A DNA stretch of 64,000 nucleotides, from positions 539,501 through 603,500 of the forward strand of contig JALIZF010001762.1 in NCBI GenBank assembly GCA_029948255.1. Direction: 5' to 3'. The translations under genes and the position numbers were made by a program. The notes beneath the pieces are model-generated. The model ran no database searches. It saw only the letters and a list, made by a program, of their open reading frames with translations, and was not told where the DNA came from. This DNA comes from Telmatactis stephensoni. Taxonomy: Eukaryota; Cnidaria; Anthozoa; Actiniaria; Isophelliidae. Below, in pieces: positions 40,601 through 46,540 of this stretch (its first letter is position 1; the number at the start of each line of letters is the position of its first letter).

Positions 40601-42572
40601 CCATGGGAGGGGGGGTGTCAAGCCTTGCAATATTTAGAAAATAATTTGGAGTATGCCTATTCTAGCTCATCCTTGGGAACCCAGGTTAATTTTCCTATCA
40701 CTACCCAGGTTGAGCATCTTGTCAAGATCTTGTAAGATCTTGTAAGATCTTGCCATGATCTTACAAGTTCTTGCCATGATCTTGTAAGTTTTGAACATGA
40801 ATCATTGATATTTCCAAGATCTTGTAAGATCTTGGAAAGATCTTATCAAGATCTTGGCATGATCTTGGCATGATCCTGGCAAGATCTTGGCAAGATCTTG
40901 GCAGGATCTTGGCATGATTCTCAACCTGGGTAGTTCCTCTCTTCCAAAAAAATACCCTTGGGAATAATGTCTGTTAGAACTTTATTCCAAATGTCAAAAT
41001 TGATTATTATCACTTTACAGTTAGTAAAATTTGTCTAGACATTGTACATATACTAAATGTTGATTGGTCAACCTGAACAGGTTGACCAACCAATCAGAAA
41101 TGTGAGAAAATCTGACTTCCGGAACAAGTTTTAACAGACAACAGGGGTAATTTTTCTGGAAACAAGCAATAAGCAACAGAAATTAACACTCTTGGGTTCC
41201 CGAGGATGAATCTACAATTGGTGCCTTTTTGAATGACACATTTGTGGAAGAAAAGGACCTATCTTACTAAAATGCTCCTCACTGGCAACTAAGTTTGTTT
41301 AATTCAGTTATTCCCCCCTCCCCCTATTCAATGTTGAAGTGAGAAAAGTCTCCCACCCTGGAATCTGACCAGTGGACAACATTGCTTAGGGGGCGAGGGG
41401 GAAAAAGTCACAATTCATAAACTTAGAATTTTGACCATTTTTTCGCAAGTGTATCAATTCAAAAAGGTGCCGATTGTAGCTTTACGTTTACAAGTAGCTT
41501 CAGCACTTAATAAGTCCCCAAAGTAAAACTACCCTAGTCTACATGATTCATACATTCTAACAGGTTCATGCTATATACACCAGAGTGTTTTAATTGCCAT
41601 TTTGAAAAAGTTTTTTATCAGTTTGCAATAAAAAGTAGTTCTACCTTTTGCATCACTAGACTTGTAAACTTTTAAGCAGTAGAAAAGATTTCGAATGACT
41701 GGGAAAATGACATTGTCACTGCATATGGTATGGTAATACAGCAGGAATTTCAATGTTTTTATAGACATTACAGTACTGACACTGTCACGGTATGATGCTG
41801 TTTCCTACTCATACAAAAACAACTCTATTCACATCAGGCAATCAGGAAGGATAGCCATATGCTGCAATTACTGTAGCTGTAATATCTTAAATGTCACATA
41901 TTAGCATCATAATATTTACAATACAACTTACATACTGACGTATATGTCATTGGCAATTATTGCATTTATTCATAGACAAATGAAAACATTTTATAGTGAA
42001 GACCAATCAACCAGAGAACCTACAATATCATTTACACAAATCTATGAATTTTGAATGAATGGCTGGCCGGGAAATTTCACCAATTATAATAATATGTATG
42101 TAAACTGGAACATCAACCCATTCAAAGACTTGAGAAACACAATATTTAAATACAAATCCGAGGGCAGAATGACAGTTTTAAATTCAGCAATAACTGTATT
42201 TCAAAGATATAAATTCTAAGATATCGTGAAGGAATGATGTAGATTTTTTCGTTTCATTTGACAAATAATTTGCATAGCTTGGTATGTAAGCTTAAGTTAA
42301 AAGCTGAAATTGAAGCATTGTAGCACAAAATATGTGCAATTTCTAAGCACTAAGCCAGCATTAATACATGATAAATAATAATTGTAGTAACAAAAGTATT
42401 TTATCGTATAATCTTAGGAAATAATACTAATTTGACCACAGATGCAGGTCCTGCTAAATATTTTTTAGTCAATCTTACCAGAAAGCTGGTCCGGTTCTAG
42501 TCCCGTAACGGTGTCCAAACCACATATCACAAAATAGTCTGCAAATCTTTGGTTTGAACTGGAACTAGACAT
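8150..42572 (-). CDS. DENND5: DENND5A/B orthologue, 5' and central part (19 exons found)
   Basis: Large multidomain protein of the DENN family. In vertebrates DENND5A/B bind Rab6 and Rab11-type GTPases and act in endosome-Golgi traffic and neuronal differentiation, with reported GEF activity for Rab39. Translation of the exons gives, in order: u/c-DENN (residues about 10-400; [13 protein letters not shown] at the N-terminus, [20 protein letters not shown], then HVYVPILPA), a Ser/Arg-rich linker (about 410-560), dDENN (about 583-665; [17 protein letters not shown]), RUN1 (about 815-1040; [17 protein letters not shown]) and PLAT (from about 1045). This is the DENN-RUN-PLAT-RUN order unique to DENND5. 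The start is the Met at 42572, in the same place as in vertebrate DENND5. All junctions between neighbouring exons found keep frame. One PLAT exon between 21982 and 8241 and the RUN2 exons are missing from my reading. Confidence 0.96.
8355..9190. repeat. CAA/CCA low-complexity tract in DENND5 intron
   Basis: About 800 bp made of AAC, CAC and ACT triplets, with sub-repeats such as CGGGCAATACCACTACCACC (twice near 8637 and 8703). The plus strand is open for 260 codons of Thr/Asn, which follows from the lack of T and G rather than from selection. It lies antisense to DENND5. A (CAG)n/(CAA)n run closes it at 9151-9185. Confidence 0.8.
9191..10190. other. Intronic sequence, nothing recognised
   Basis: No exon with DENND5 similarity and no clear repeat identified. 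Confidence 0.4.
10194..10311. mobile_element. MITE of the ATTTCGTATG family (degenerate)
   Basis: Ends GCAGTTTTCGTATGACTG and the complement of GCAGTTTACGCATGACTG form a terminal inverted repeat continuing into TGTGAAA. Related copies lie at 23084, 26030, 41682 and 50124. Confidence 0.7.
10490..11070. mobile_element. Nested repeats with a TA-flanked MITE inside
   Basis: A phrase at about 10500-10575 (CGATTTACTGAA...TCAATGTTTTAGTCTTTA) recurs at 10983-11064. Between them, two diverged copies of ATTGGC(C/T)...CTATGAACTATT lie about 130 bp apart. At 10811-10965 is a hairpin-type MITE with inverted ends GACAACAGAAAGCCGC, TA on both sides. Confidence 0.65.
11261..11331 (-). tRNA. tRNA-like gene or tRNA-derived SINE head
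   Basis: The acceptor stem pairs perfectly (GACCTCG with CGAGGTC), the D arm is canonical (GCTC AGTTGGTA GAGC), and box B reads GTTCGAATCCC. A T7 run just after the 3' end can stop Pol III. The anticodon stem has two mismatches and the loop GTACAAA would give anticodon ACA. It is therefore more likely a pseudogene or SINE head than a working tRNA. Confidence 0.55.
11545..12080. repeat. Degenerate tandem repeat, about 150-bp period
   Basis: About four units share AAAGTTACTGGTACCA, GCATGA(T/C)...AGG(A/C)TTTCTTGTAT, and AAGCACGTGTC. A fifth, diverged unit lies near 12785-12870. Intronic; no coding signal. Confidence 0.65.
12081..14500. other. Intronic sequence, little recognised
   Basis: Contains a TGACGTCA-like site near 12252, three copies of GATGTTTTACCG between 13165 and 13350, and otherwise AT-rich unique sequence. 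No DENND5 exon was recognised. Confidence 0.4.
14507..14575. repeat. 26-bp tandem repeat, three units
   Basis: Three near-identical units of CATTCTTCTATAAGTTCTTT with a variable tail. TCTATAAGTTTTTTCTTAC-like text recurs at 16265-16390, inside the same element cluster. Confidence 0.75.
14765..15035 (-). mobile_element. LTR-like repeat, distal copy
   Basis: About 270 bp align with 17935-18190 at roughly three quarters identity by eye. Shared phrases include TAATAACTTGCAACAGGT, CATCACGCGAACTTTAACCT and GTTATGTGGCTA. It lies 3' of the gag and transmembrane pieces on the minus strand and so would be the downstream LTR of that element. Confidence 0.55.
15270..16460. repeat. Internal repeats of the LTR-element cluster
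   Basis: A 40-bp phrase (GAGTACTCTCTGGCACTTCT core) occurs at 15285-15325 and 15849-15889. From 16190 to 16450 three imperfect units of about 100 bp contain CTTACAAATAGTCAATTAA and ATATGAGAAATCACT. CTTATGTGATTTATGCCCCG occurs near 16098 and 16694. Confidence 0.6.
16788..17210 (-). CDS. 140-aa transmembrane ORF in LTR-like element
   Basis: The predicted chain has a short N-terminal part, a helical heptad-like stretch (about 36-58), one strongly hydrophobic segment (about 64-89) and a Cys/Ser/Pro-rich tail with CCKSC near 116-120. It starts 72 bp after the stop of a gag remnant on the same strand. A second, broken copy of the helix and membrane segment lies at 19920-20060, again just after gag. 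A juxtamembrane helix plus membrane anchor fits an envelope-type C-terminal region or an accessory protein of an LTR element; the family is not recognised. No intact pol is seen. Confidence 0.5.
   Translation of the reverse strand: MGSRPVTPPLLICTTKHFTLPHISHSLCNLDKTFNRIDGRLNAKIKEIQQDIKNIHETTATSTALIIALIALSLSFINFIILLVIYCFFRDFHRAQPPAPIITHTVKPIPGIRSECCKSCQAPLIDASEHASDSEPSTSA
17282..17624 (-). pseudogene. Gypsy-like gag fragment
   Basis: Reads [20 protein letters not shown] and, after one frameshift, [14 protein letters not shown], ending at a stop at 17282-17284. This is the capsid C-terminal pattern of invertebrate LTR-retrotransposon Gag proteins. The N-terminal part and protease/RT/integrase are missing. 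Confidence 0.7.
17930..18240 (-). mobile_element. LTR-like repeat, proximal copy
   Basis: Matches 14765-15035. On the minus strand it is preceded by AAGGTGAGGGTAA and begins TGTAACGGGAG, compatible with a polypurine tract followed by a TG-starting LTR. It would be the 3' LTR of the upstream element and the 5' LTR of the downstream one, a shared-LTR tandem. Confidence 0.5.
18577..19366. repeat. 394-bp tandem duplication, nearly identical
   Basis: Units 18577-18970 and 18971-19364 differ at about three positions by eye. On the minus strand each is partly open, but 394 is not a multiple of three, so the duplication breaks any frame. The deduced peptide ([18 protein letters not shown]) matches no family I recognise. 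The high identity implies a recent duplication. Confidence 0.9.
19920..20060 (-). pseudogene. Second copy of the transmembrane segment
   Basis: Reads [15 protein letters not shown] followed by a hydrophobic stretch ([18 protein letters not shown]), matching KNIHETT plus membrane segment of the 16788-17210 ORF. The region between it and the upstream gag has stops. Confidence 0.55.
20167..20416 (-). pseudogene. Second gag fragment
   Basis: Reads [20 protein letters not shown], parallel to [12 protein letters not shown] of the first fragment, then a stop within Gag and a further open run ending at 20167. It lies just upstream of the transmembrane segment, the same order as in the 17.6-16.8 kb element. 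Confidence 0.65.
20420..21554. other. Intronic sequence with a TGTC microsatellite
   Basis: A (TGTC)n run lies at 20629-20676; a T-rich run at 21420-21475. No exon recognised. Confidence 0.45.
21555..21790 (+). mobile_element. tRNA-derived SINE, degenerate head
   Basis: The body CTGTTTCGACTTCTTTCC...CGGAGCACTGATGGAAAG...TAAAATAAAGTCCTTTACC matches the copies at 32734, 46383 (reverse), 47761 and 52401. The tRNA-like head is decayed; box B text GTTCGATTTCC remains. Confidence 0.75.
21982..22033 (-). CDS. DENND5: DENND5 exon 18 (PLAT)
   Basis: 52 bp, acceptor TTTGTAG, donor GGTATGT. Encodes [18 protein letters not shown] (last residue split); IGHDNSG is a hallmark of the DENND5 PLAT domain. 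Ends in phase 1. The next exon should supply about 20 residues (a W-rich strand) before the one at 8241. Confidence 0.88.
22206..22250. repeat. Poly-C rich tract
   Basis: A run of 17 C followed by C-rich text, in the intron between DENND5 exons 17 and 18. Confidence 0.8.
22348..22493 (-). CDS. DENND5: DENND5 exon 17 (PLAT start)
   Basis: 146 bp; acceptor TTTACAG, donor GGTAAGC. Encodes [20 protein letters not shown] and [18 protein letters not shown], the first strands of PLAT. Enters in phase 1, leaves in phase 0. Confidence 0.92.
23084..23210. mobile_element. MITE of the ATTTCGTATG family, intact ends
   Basis: 127 bp, flanked by TA on both sides. Inverted ends GAGTAGATTTCGTATGGCTG and GAGCAGATTTCGTATGAGTG. 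The interior is rich in CACGGCACGGTTACGGC and CACGGTCACGGCAC. Confidence 0.85.
23290..23455. mobile_element. Diverged reverse copy of the 2312 MITE
   Basis: The phrase TTTCTCCCAAGAAAA...ATCTTTTGCCATT is the complement of the interior of the 2312-2441 element. Ends are not clearly preserved. Confidence 0.45.
23482..23603 (-). CDS. DENND5: DENND5 exon 16 (RUN1 end)
   Basis: 122 bp; acceptor CTACAG, donor GGTACAG. Encodes [20 protein letters not shown] and [20 protein letters not shown], the last helices of RUN1. Phase 2 in, phase 1 out. Confidence 0.94.
23853..23921 (-). CDS. DENND5: DENND5 exon 15 (RUN1)
   Basis: 69 bp; acceptor CTTCAG, donor GGTGAGA. Encodes [20 protein letters not shown]. 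Phase 2 in and out. Confidence 0.93.
24041..24292. repeat. CAA/CAG low-complexity tract in intron
   Basis: About 240 bp of CAA, CAG and ACA triplets between DENND5 exons 14 and 15. The plus-strand 83-codon Gln/Thr frame is a by-product. Confidence 0.8.
24302..24361 (-). CDS. DENND5: DENND5 exon 14 (RUN1)
   Basis: 60 bp; acceptor ATTACAG, donor GGTATGA. Encodes [19 protein letters not shown], conserved in RUN1 of DENND5. Phase 2 in and out. Confidence 0.94.
24622..24948. mobile_element. TIR element, 327 bp, TA-flanked
   Basis: Imperfect inverted ends of about 78 bp start CCGTTATCGTTGAAGTGCGA. TA lies directly outside both ends. No coding capacity. Confidence 0.85.
25060..25190. mobile_element. 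MITE with TTA flanks (PIF/Harbinger-like)
   Basis: Inverted ends GGCCTAGTTCAAACGTCG, continuing imperfectly to about 50 bp. TTA directly flanks each end, the 3-bp target duplication typical of PIF/Harbinger elements. Confidence 0.8.
25276..25405 (-). CDS. DENND5: DENND5 exon 13
   Basis: 130 bp; acceptor GTTTTAG, donor AAGTAAGT. Encodes [20 protein letters not shown] and [15 protein letters not shown], a variable linker within RUN1. Phase 1 in, phase 2 out. Confidence 0.92.
25702..25810 (-). CDS. DENND5: DENND5 exon 12 (RUN1)
   Basis: 109 bp; acceptor TCTACAG, donor GGTATAG. Encodes [20 protein letters not shown] then a variable Ser/Pro part. GKSxLWSHLL is a RUN1 signature. Phase 0 in, phase 1 out. 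Confidence 0.94.
25850..25990. repeat. GGT/GGC microsatellite-like tract
   Basis: Triplets GGT, GGC, AGT and GAT between exons 11 and 12. The Gly-rich plus-strand frame is not a gene. Confidence 0.8.
26030..26173. mobile_element. MITE of the ATTTCGTATG family
   Basis: Left end GAGCAGATTTCATATCACTG, right end complement GAGCAGTTTTCGTATGAGTG, TA at left and TG at right. Interior AGCAGGAATTTCAA and ATTACAGTACTGACAC is shared with the copy at 41682. Confidence 0.8.
26258..26410 (-). CDS. DENND5: DENND5 exon 11 (RUN1)
   Basis: 153 bp; acceptor TCTTTAG, donor GGTGATT. Encodes [20 protein letters not shown] and [20 protein letters not shown], the RUN1 core. Phase 0 both ends. Confidence 0.95.
26641..26757 (-). 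CDS. DENND5: DENND5 exon 10
   Basis: 117 bp; acceptor TGATTTTAG, donor GGTATGA. Encodes [20 protein letters not shown] and [13 protein letters not shown], leading into RUN1. Phase 0 both ends. A small (ATTC)n run lies just left in the intron (26582-26606). Confidence 0.92.
28210..29394 (-). mobile_element. 1.19-kb TIR element, copy 1
   Basis: Inverted ends of about 170 bp start GAGTGCATTTCATATGTCTG; TA flanks both sides. The interior has about five units of roughly 100 bp (GAAACGAGTCAAACACAGCT, CCCGCTTTCTTCCAC) and a palindrome CCTTCATTGAAAGAAACAATGAAGG-like near 29180. It lies in the DENND5 intron between exons 9 and 10. The near-identical second copy is at 43820-45006 in the opposite orientation. 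The shared 71-codon frame across the interior is not evidence of a gene. Confidence 0.9.
29761..29802 (-). CDS. DENND5: DENND5 microexon 9
   Basis: 42 bp; acceptor ATTTCAG, donor GGTACAT. Encodes [14 protein letters not shown], matching the helix that follows the QHxEHL segment in DENND5. Phase 0 both ends. Confidence 0.85.
29810..31225. other. Intronic AT-rich sequence
   Basis: Very AT-rich; no exon or mobile element recognised. Confidence 0.5.
31240..31680. repeat. Degenerate ATGA/ATGG microsatellite
   Basis: About 440 bp of AATG, AACA and GGAT tetramers. The open minus-strand frames full of His, Ser and Phe are by-products. Confidence 0.85.
32028..32201. mobile_element. Short TIR element
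   Basis: Ends CAGGGTCCCT and AGGGGACCCTG form a short inverted repeat; interior AT-rich with CATGTAAAACTATTT twice. Target duplication not clear. Confidence 0.45.
32345..32417 (-). CDS. DENND5: DENND5 exon 8
   Basis: 73 bp; acceptor TGTATAG, donor GGTAATG. Encodes [24 protein letters not shown], matching the basic QHxEHL segment of DENND5. Phase 2 in, phase 0 out. Confidence 0.9.
32734..33014 (+). mobile_element. tRNA-derived SINE
   Basis: Head GGAGCAAGGATGGCACAGTT (box A TGGCACAGTTGG) and box B-like GCTTGATCCCC, body CCTTAAAAAGGAGCACTGAT, tail TAAAATAAATTACATGTACC. Best-preserved copy of the family in the window. Confidence 0.85.
33186..33252 (-). CDS. DENND5: DENND5 exon 7
   Basis: 67 bp; acceptor TATATAG, donor GGTGAGT. 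Encodes [20 protein letters not shown]. Phase 1 in, phase 2 out. A 42-bp sequence (AATAGAATTATATATATATA core) is tandemly doubled just upstream of the acceptor (33260-33343). Confidence 0.85.
33788..33865 (-). CDS. DENND5: DENND5 exon 6
   Basis: Encodes [24 protein letters not shown]. Donor GGTACTT. The start is ambiguous. With the strong exon-5 donor (A|GTAAGT) the frame needs the acceptor TTTAAAG at 33866. With the CAG acceptor at 33861 the frame needs a weaker exon-5 donor (TTT|GTAACA). Both keep the frame and differ by one codon. Confidence 0.8.
34338..35349 (-). CDS. DENND5: DENND5 exon 5 (linker and dDENN)
   Basis: About 1.01 kb, the longest exon; acceptor TTTTCAG, donor AGTAAGT (or 34330 with GTAACA). 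Starts [12 protein letters not shown], has a Ser/Arg/Pro-rich presumably disordered stretch of about 150 residues, then [20 protein letters not shown] and [18 protein letters not shown] of the dDENN part. The linker is longer than the same region of vertebrate DENND5 and is the likely phosphoregulated part (inference). Confidence 0.93.
35456..36666 (+). repeat. 37-bp minisatellite, forward block
   Basis: About 33 units of GTCACAAGACACTGTCACAG followed by CACAGTACAGTCTGCAT, with variants TTTGTAT, ACATTCTGC, and CATACATATC. Each unit contains ACTGT-N6-ACAGT, an inverted repeat. All three frames are nearly stop-free, which explains the long open frames. It lies in the intron between DENND5 exons 4 and 5. 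Confidence 0.95.
36667..36888 (-). repeat. 37-bp minisatellite, inverted block
   Basis: About six units in reverse complement, directly abutting the forward block at about 36667. The junction can form a hairpin with arms of roughly 220 bp. Confidence 0.93.
36889..37456 (+). mobile_element. 5'-truncated LINE tail inside the minisatellite
   Basis: Carries the end of a reverse-transcriptase ORF ([36 protein letters not shown]), stop at about 37230, then a 3' UTR ending TTTTGCAATAAAGATTTAG. Flanked by inverted minisatellite units on the left and forward units on the right. Confidence 0.85.
37457..37905 (+). repeat. 37-bp minisatellite, second forward block
   Basis: About 12 units like those at 35456, some shortened (AAGACTGTCACAG). 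Confidence 0.93.
38010..38197 (-). CDS. DENND5: DENND5 exon 4 (cDENN)
   Basis: 188 bp; acceptor TTGACAG, donor AGTAAGT. Encodes [20 protein letters not shown] and [16 protein letters not shown], the most conserved strands of the DENN domain. Phase 1 in, phase 0 out. Confidence 0.96.
38445..38620. repeat. GGAA microsatellite, degenerate
   Basis: About 170 bp of GGAA/GAAA tetramers in the intron between exons 3 and 4. Confidence 0.85.
38844..39549 (-). CDS. DENND5: DENND5 exon 3 (uDENN-cDENN)
   Basis: 706 bp; acceptor TTTTCAG, donor AGTAAGT. Starts [14 protein letters not shown] and contains [40 protein letters not shown], and [20 protein letters not shown]. Phase 0 in, phase 1 out. Confidence 0.96.
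40012..40121 (-). CDS. DENND5: DENND5 exon 2
   Basis: 110 bp; acceptor TTCATAG, donor GGTAAGT. Encodes [20 protein letters not shown] then [11 protein letters not shown]. Phase 1 in, phase 0 out. Confidence 0.94.
40701..40933. mobile_element. Foldback element built of CAAGATCTTG palindromes
   Basis: Perfect 14-bp inverted ends CTACCCAGGTTGAG/CTCAACCTGGGTAG enclose about 200 bp in which (G/C)AAGATCTTG and CATGATCTTG recur at least 12 times. TA (inside the 14 bp) may be the target duplication. It lies in the intron between exons 1 and 2. Confidence 0.8.
41682..41825. mobile_element. MITE of the ATTTCGTATG family
   Basis: Ends GAAAAGATTTCGAATGACTG and complement GAGTTGTTTTTGTATGAGTA, TA on both sides. 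Interior matches the 26030 copy (GCAGGAATTTCAATG; ATTACAGTACTGACACTGTC). Confidence 0.8.
42479..42572 (-). CDS. DENND5: DENND5 exon 1 with initiator Met
   Basis: 94 bp; donor GGTAAGA. Encodes [31 protein letters not shown], aligned with the vertebrate DENND5 N-terminus. The Met at 42572 is the first in frame. No TATA box is evident upstream. Confidence 0.95.
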
Positions 42573-42859
42573 ATTCTGTTAGGGAAAGGAGAAGTAATTT
42601 TTACGCTTAAAATGCGATAATTTCAACAACAACGAAGCCATCTTTGTCAAAGAAGTAAACTTGGATTGCAATTCAGACCCAGTAATCACGGTTTTGTGGT
42701 GTAACGCCTGATGGTTATTGTCGTCCCGGAAATAAGAGGAGGAATGAAGAAAGAAAGAAAAAGATATTGTGAAATGTATTATTTAGTGTCAATCGAAATG
42801 CTGAAGTATAGTAAAGTCTTTACTATAAGACTTTCGAGTCAGCAGCAAGACTGAGATAG

Positions 42860-43120
42860 GGCGACGTCAGTTATTCAAGTAGTGTGTCATGGTTAATCGT
42901 ATCGAAAGCCTTTGAAAAATCTAAAAAGATTATACAGAGTTCAATAAGCCACAGTCCATATTGGATAACCAATCATTAGTTGCTTCCAACAGGGCTGTAG
43001 CTGTTGAATGATCATGAAATGATCTAAATCCTGATTGAAAATTAGACAGTAAGTTATGCTTATTCAAGTACGTATATAATTGATTATGGATTATCCTTTC
43101 AAATATCTTTAAAGGCAAGA
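42860..43120 (-). pseudogene. LINE reverse-transcriptase fragment
   Basis: Reads FERIIHNQLYTYLNKHNLLS, FQSGFRSFHDHSTATALLEA and, after a break, an AFDTI-like motif. It resembles the RT finger/palm region of CR1/L2-type elements. Upstream of the DENND5 start. Confidence 0.75.
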
Positions 43121-43215
43121 CTGAGATAGGGCGATTGAGTTGTCTTTTTGATCTGCCTTATACTGATTGGAGTAACATTTGCAAGTTTTTAATCTGAAGG
43201 AAAGATACGGCAGTT

Positions 43216-43217
43216 TA

Positions 43218-43272
<55 letters not shown>

Positions 43273-43310
43273 GAAGGAAGGAAGGAAGGAAGGAAAGAAG
43301 AAATAAAAGA
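43216..43310. repeat. GAAA/GGAA microsatellite
   Basis: About 14 GAAA units followed by GGAA units. Confidence 0.9.
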
Positions 43311-43313
43311 AAG

Positions 43314-43480
43314 AAGACCTATATGACTGCGTTTAGACAATTGAACTATCATTGCTCATTTAGGAGATATTTGCTTATGTTTGACTGAACAAGCATAACA
43401 GGTCACGTGACCTATTTTGTGTAATATCTCCTAAATGAGCAATGATAGTTCAATTGTCTAAACGCAGTCATATAGGTCTT
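43314..43480. mobile_element. Hairpin with perfect 58-bp arms
   Basis: Arms 43314-43371 and 43423-43480 are exact inverted copies beginning AAGACCTATATGACTGCGTT. The 51-bp loop holds the palindrome GGTCACGTGACC. The following 280 bp carry a second GGTCACGTGACC and end CCCAGGCCTTAACATACTTGAG, shared with the element inserted at 59.3 kb. Confidence 0.88.
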
Positions 43481-43819
43481 ACCGGTAGAGGTGAAAATAT
43501 ACCACAACATTTCAAGTACAGATTATATCCATATCCTCATTTGAATTCAAAATTTTGGGTACCATGGAAGTGAGGTTCGTGGTCACGTGACCACCAGATC
43601 CCGAAAATTTTCATCCTAAAAAATTAAGGTCATGAAGTTATGTACTTATGCTAATTTTGGTGAGGATTGTGCACAAAACAAGGACAGAAGAAAAATAAAT
43701 CGATTTTAGCCGTAATTGGCCATCAACCCAGGCCTTAACATACTTGAGTTAACATAATATGGATTGTCCTAGTCAAAATCAATTTCTCATCTTTGGCTAA
43801 ACTAGCTAATCGTAGCTTA

Positions 43820-45006
43820 GAGTGCATTTCATATGTCTGTGAAATAAGATCAAAGTTATTTGTGCTTATTTAGTTGCTATTTAGTCACTAGCATTGAACC
43901 AGAACTTTCTTGAAATAGCAATACACTAGAGACATCAAATGCACAGGAGAATTGAGACAAATGACTTTGCATAATAGCTTTTAATTACTTTATTACTTCA
44001 AATCAACCTTCATTGTTTCTTTCAATGAAGGTTCATTTGAAGTAGAGTGCTTACAATATATCCATGAAAACCTTTGTAAGAAATTGCACAAATTTGCACA
44101 ATTTTGTCACTAGACTATTTAGTGTTAAGAAGTATATAAGCGAGCCGTGAAGGTACCTCTTGCACGTGCAAATGTACAAGAGCAACAAGTTTGTCAGGTC
44201 TAGTACTAGGCTAGACTAAGTCGTGAAGCAAGTCCGGATGGATGCATCTAGTTACTTTCAGCTGAGAGCGTATCACTTTTGGTTAGTTTTGTTAATGTTA
44301 TTGCGTTTGACTCATCTCTTGTCTCTGTTGTCCTTGTTGTATTTTTGCAGTGTTTGACTCATTTTGTTTGGAAGAAAGCGGGATTTGTGAATAAAGCTAA
44401 GGGTGCGTTTGACTCGTTTCTTGTGTCTGTTGTCGTTATTTCAATTTTTCTGTGTTTGACTCGTCTCTTGTGGGAGAAACGGCGGGAGTTTTGAATAAAG
44501 CTAAAGGAAAGCGGGATTTGTGAATAAAGCTAAGGGTGCATTTGACTCGTTTCTTGTGTCTGTTGTCGTTATTTTAATTCAGCTGTGTTTGACTCGTTTC
44601 TTGTGGAAGAAAGTTGGAATTATTAAATTAAGCTAAAGATACGTTGAGCCATTTCTGGTGTGTGTTGTCGTTACCTTAATTTAGCTGTGTTTGACTCGTT
44701 TCTTGTGGAAGAAAGCGGGAATTATTAATAAAGTTAAGGGTGCGTTGAGCCATTTCTGGTGTCTGTTGTCGTGACTTACATTTAGCTGTGTTTGACTCGT
44801 TTCTTTTGGGAGAAACAGCGGGATTTTATGAATAAAAGCTATTATGCAAAGTCATTTGTCTCAATTCTCTTGTGTATTTGATGTCTCCAGTGTATTGCTA
44901 TTATAAGAAAGTTCTGGTTCAATGGTAGTAACTAAATAACAACTAAATAGCAACTAACTAGGCACAAATAACTTGATCTTATTTCACAGACATATGAAAT
45001 GCACTC
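43820..45006 (+). mobile_element. 1.19-kb TIR element, copy 2
   Basis: Near-identical, opposite-orientation copy of 28210-29394, TA on both sides, ends GAGTGCATTTCATATGTCTG. Sits about 1.2 kb upstream of the DENND5 start. Confidence 0.9.
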
Positions 45007-46382
45007 TAATAAACGCATTAAAAAAACTGTGCTTAACGAAGACGGATGTTAGCTTTAGCCTGTTCTCCTCAAATGCCGAGAACGTCTTTTACCAAGAGAG
45101 CTGAAGAGAAATGCTCTCTTGCTTTTGCCACACTGATATGATGCGCTTTTGTGCATTTTAGTGGCGAATTAATAACAGAAACATGTTGTGAGAAACTTGA
45201 TATCTAACCTCCTCCTCATAAAAGAGAAAGTGAGTTTTTCATTGGGAGCGGAAGGACGCTGAGATTCAATAATTATAGTAGTTAATGCCGGACACGAGTA
45301 TTCCGCTATGAGTCAGGTGTAGTCACACACAAAAAGTGTTATGACTGTTTGAGTGTGGGATGTCTAAACTGGCGGAGTAGTTTGAGCTCACTTAGCTTGC
45401 ATGAATTCATAGTATAACATGCTCACCTATATAACACAAAGTGAAAAAAAAACCCGCATATATCATATTTTCAATTTTCTGGCAAGAATTTTAACTTAAG
45501 CTGCAAAACTAGCTACAATCCATTAAACATAATATATAATATGCAATGTACTTTGGTATTTTGAATTGAAATTCCTGAGAGCGAGAAAATTGAAAATCTG
45601 ATAGTATATATATGCAAATGACTGGTTTATTAACGACTAAACGTCTTTTCATCTGGACAACCTTTTTGAGAATGACTGTATGTGTCAAAAATCGAAAAAT
45701 AAAATAAAAAGACACATACGTTTTTTGAGGTTATAAAATCCAATGAAAACTAAATGATGTACAACTAACTTTTTTCAAAGCTACTGTCCCAACTGAAGAT
45801 AAGTATTTTTAAATGTAATACAATAGACCAGTTTCAAAATTACTTGATACCGAGGCTAATGTGGATAAAACAAAAGAAATGCTGGTCATCGCTGCATGGC
45901 TGGTTTCTTTTATTGAAAGTGGTCTATGATCTTTACTTTACGAGGGGACAAACAAGTGATTTGATATAGATACCGCCCTGTAGCTAGGAACCGGGCGGTA
46001 ATTGAATACTATTAAACAAATATATAAAATAAGGAAACTGTTTAACTGTTTATTGGGTATATCCGGTCATTTCTTTCGATTTTCAGCTTCTGAAAATTGC
46101 TGTTGGAATTGAGTTTTTGATATGAATGAATTCGATCTTACTGATAATTTTGTCATAATGACGAGAAGCTGACACAAATGTAGCTGACGGTACGATTTGG
46201 TAGATATACTTCATGACTAGAATTTTAGTAGATGCTGAACTACGGCTGCCTATGATATCTCGGCTTAATGTCAGGAAAATGATGTTATTTGGTATATGAT
46301 ATATATCAGTCCAAGGCAAGCTAGATGTGAGTTTGTGTGTTAATATTAATAATAAAAAGCACTATATCAAGCGTCGGAAGTA
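45007..46382. other. Intergenic sequence, nothing recognised
   Basis: AT-rich unique sequence, no gene or clear element. Confidence 0.45.
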
Positions 46383-46540
46383 CGTTCCTTCAGCTAGTGG
46401 CCTTAAGCTATGGAAGCCGACGGTGTGCTCTTTACCCCCTCTCTCCATCGGTGCTCCGTTTTAAGGGTATTTAAAGTTACGAAACAATTATGAGGTCATT
46501 GGGGATCAAACTCGGGGCCTCTCGCATCAGAATAGAACAA
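46383..46540 (-). mobile_element. tRNA-derived SINE, reverse copy
   Basis: Complement of the family body: CCATCGGTGCTCCGTTTTAA and ATGAGGTCATTGGGGATCAA. Confidence 0.75.
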
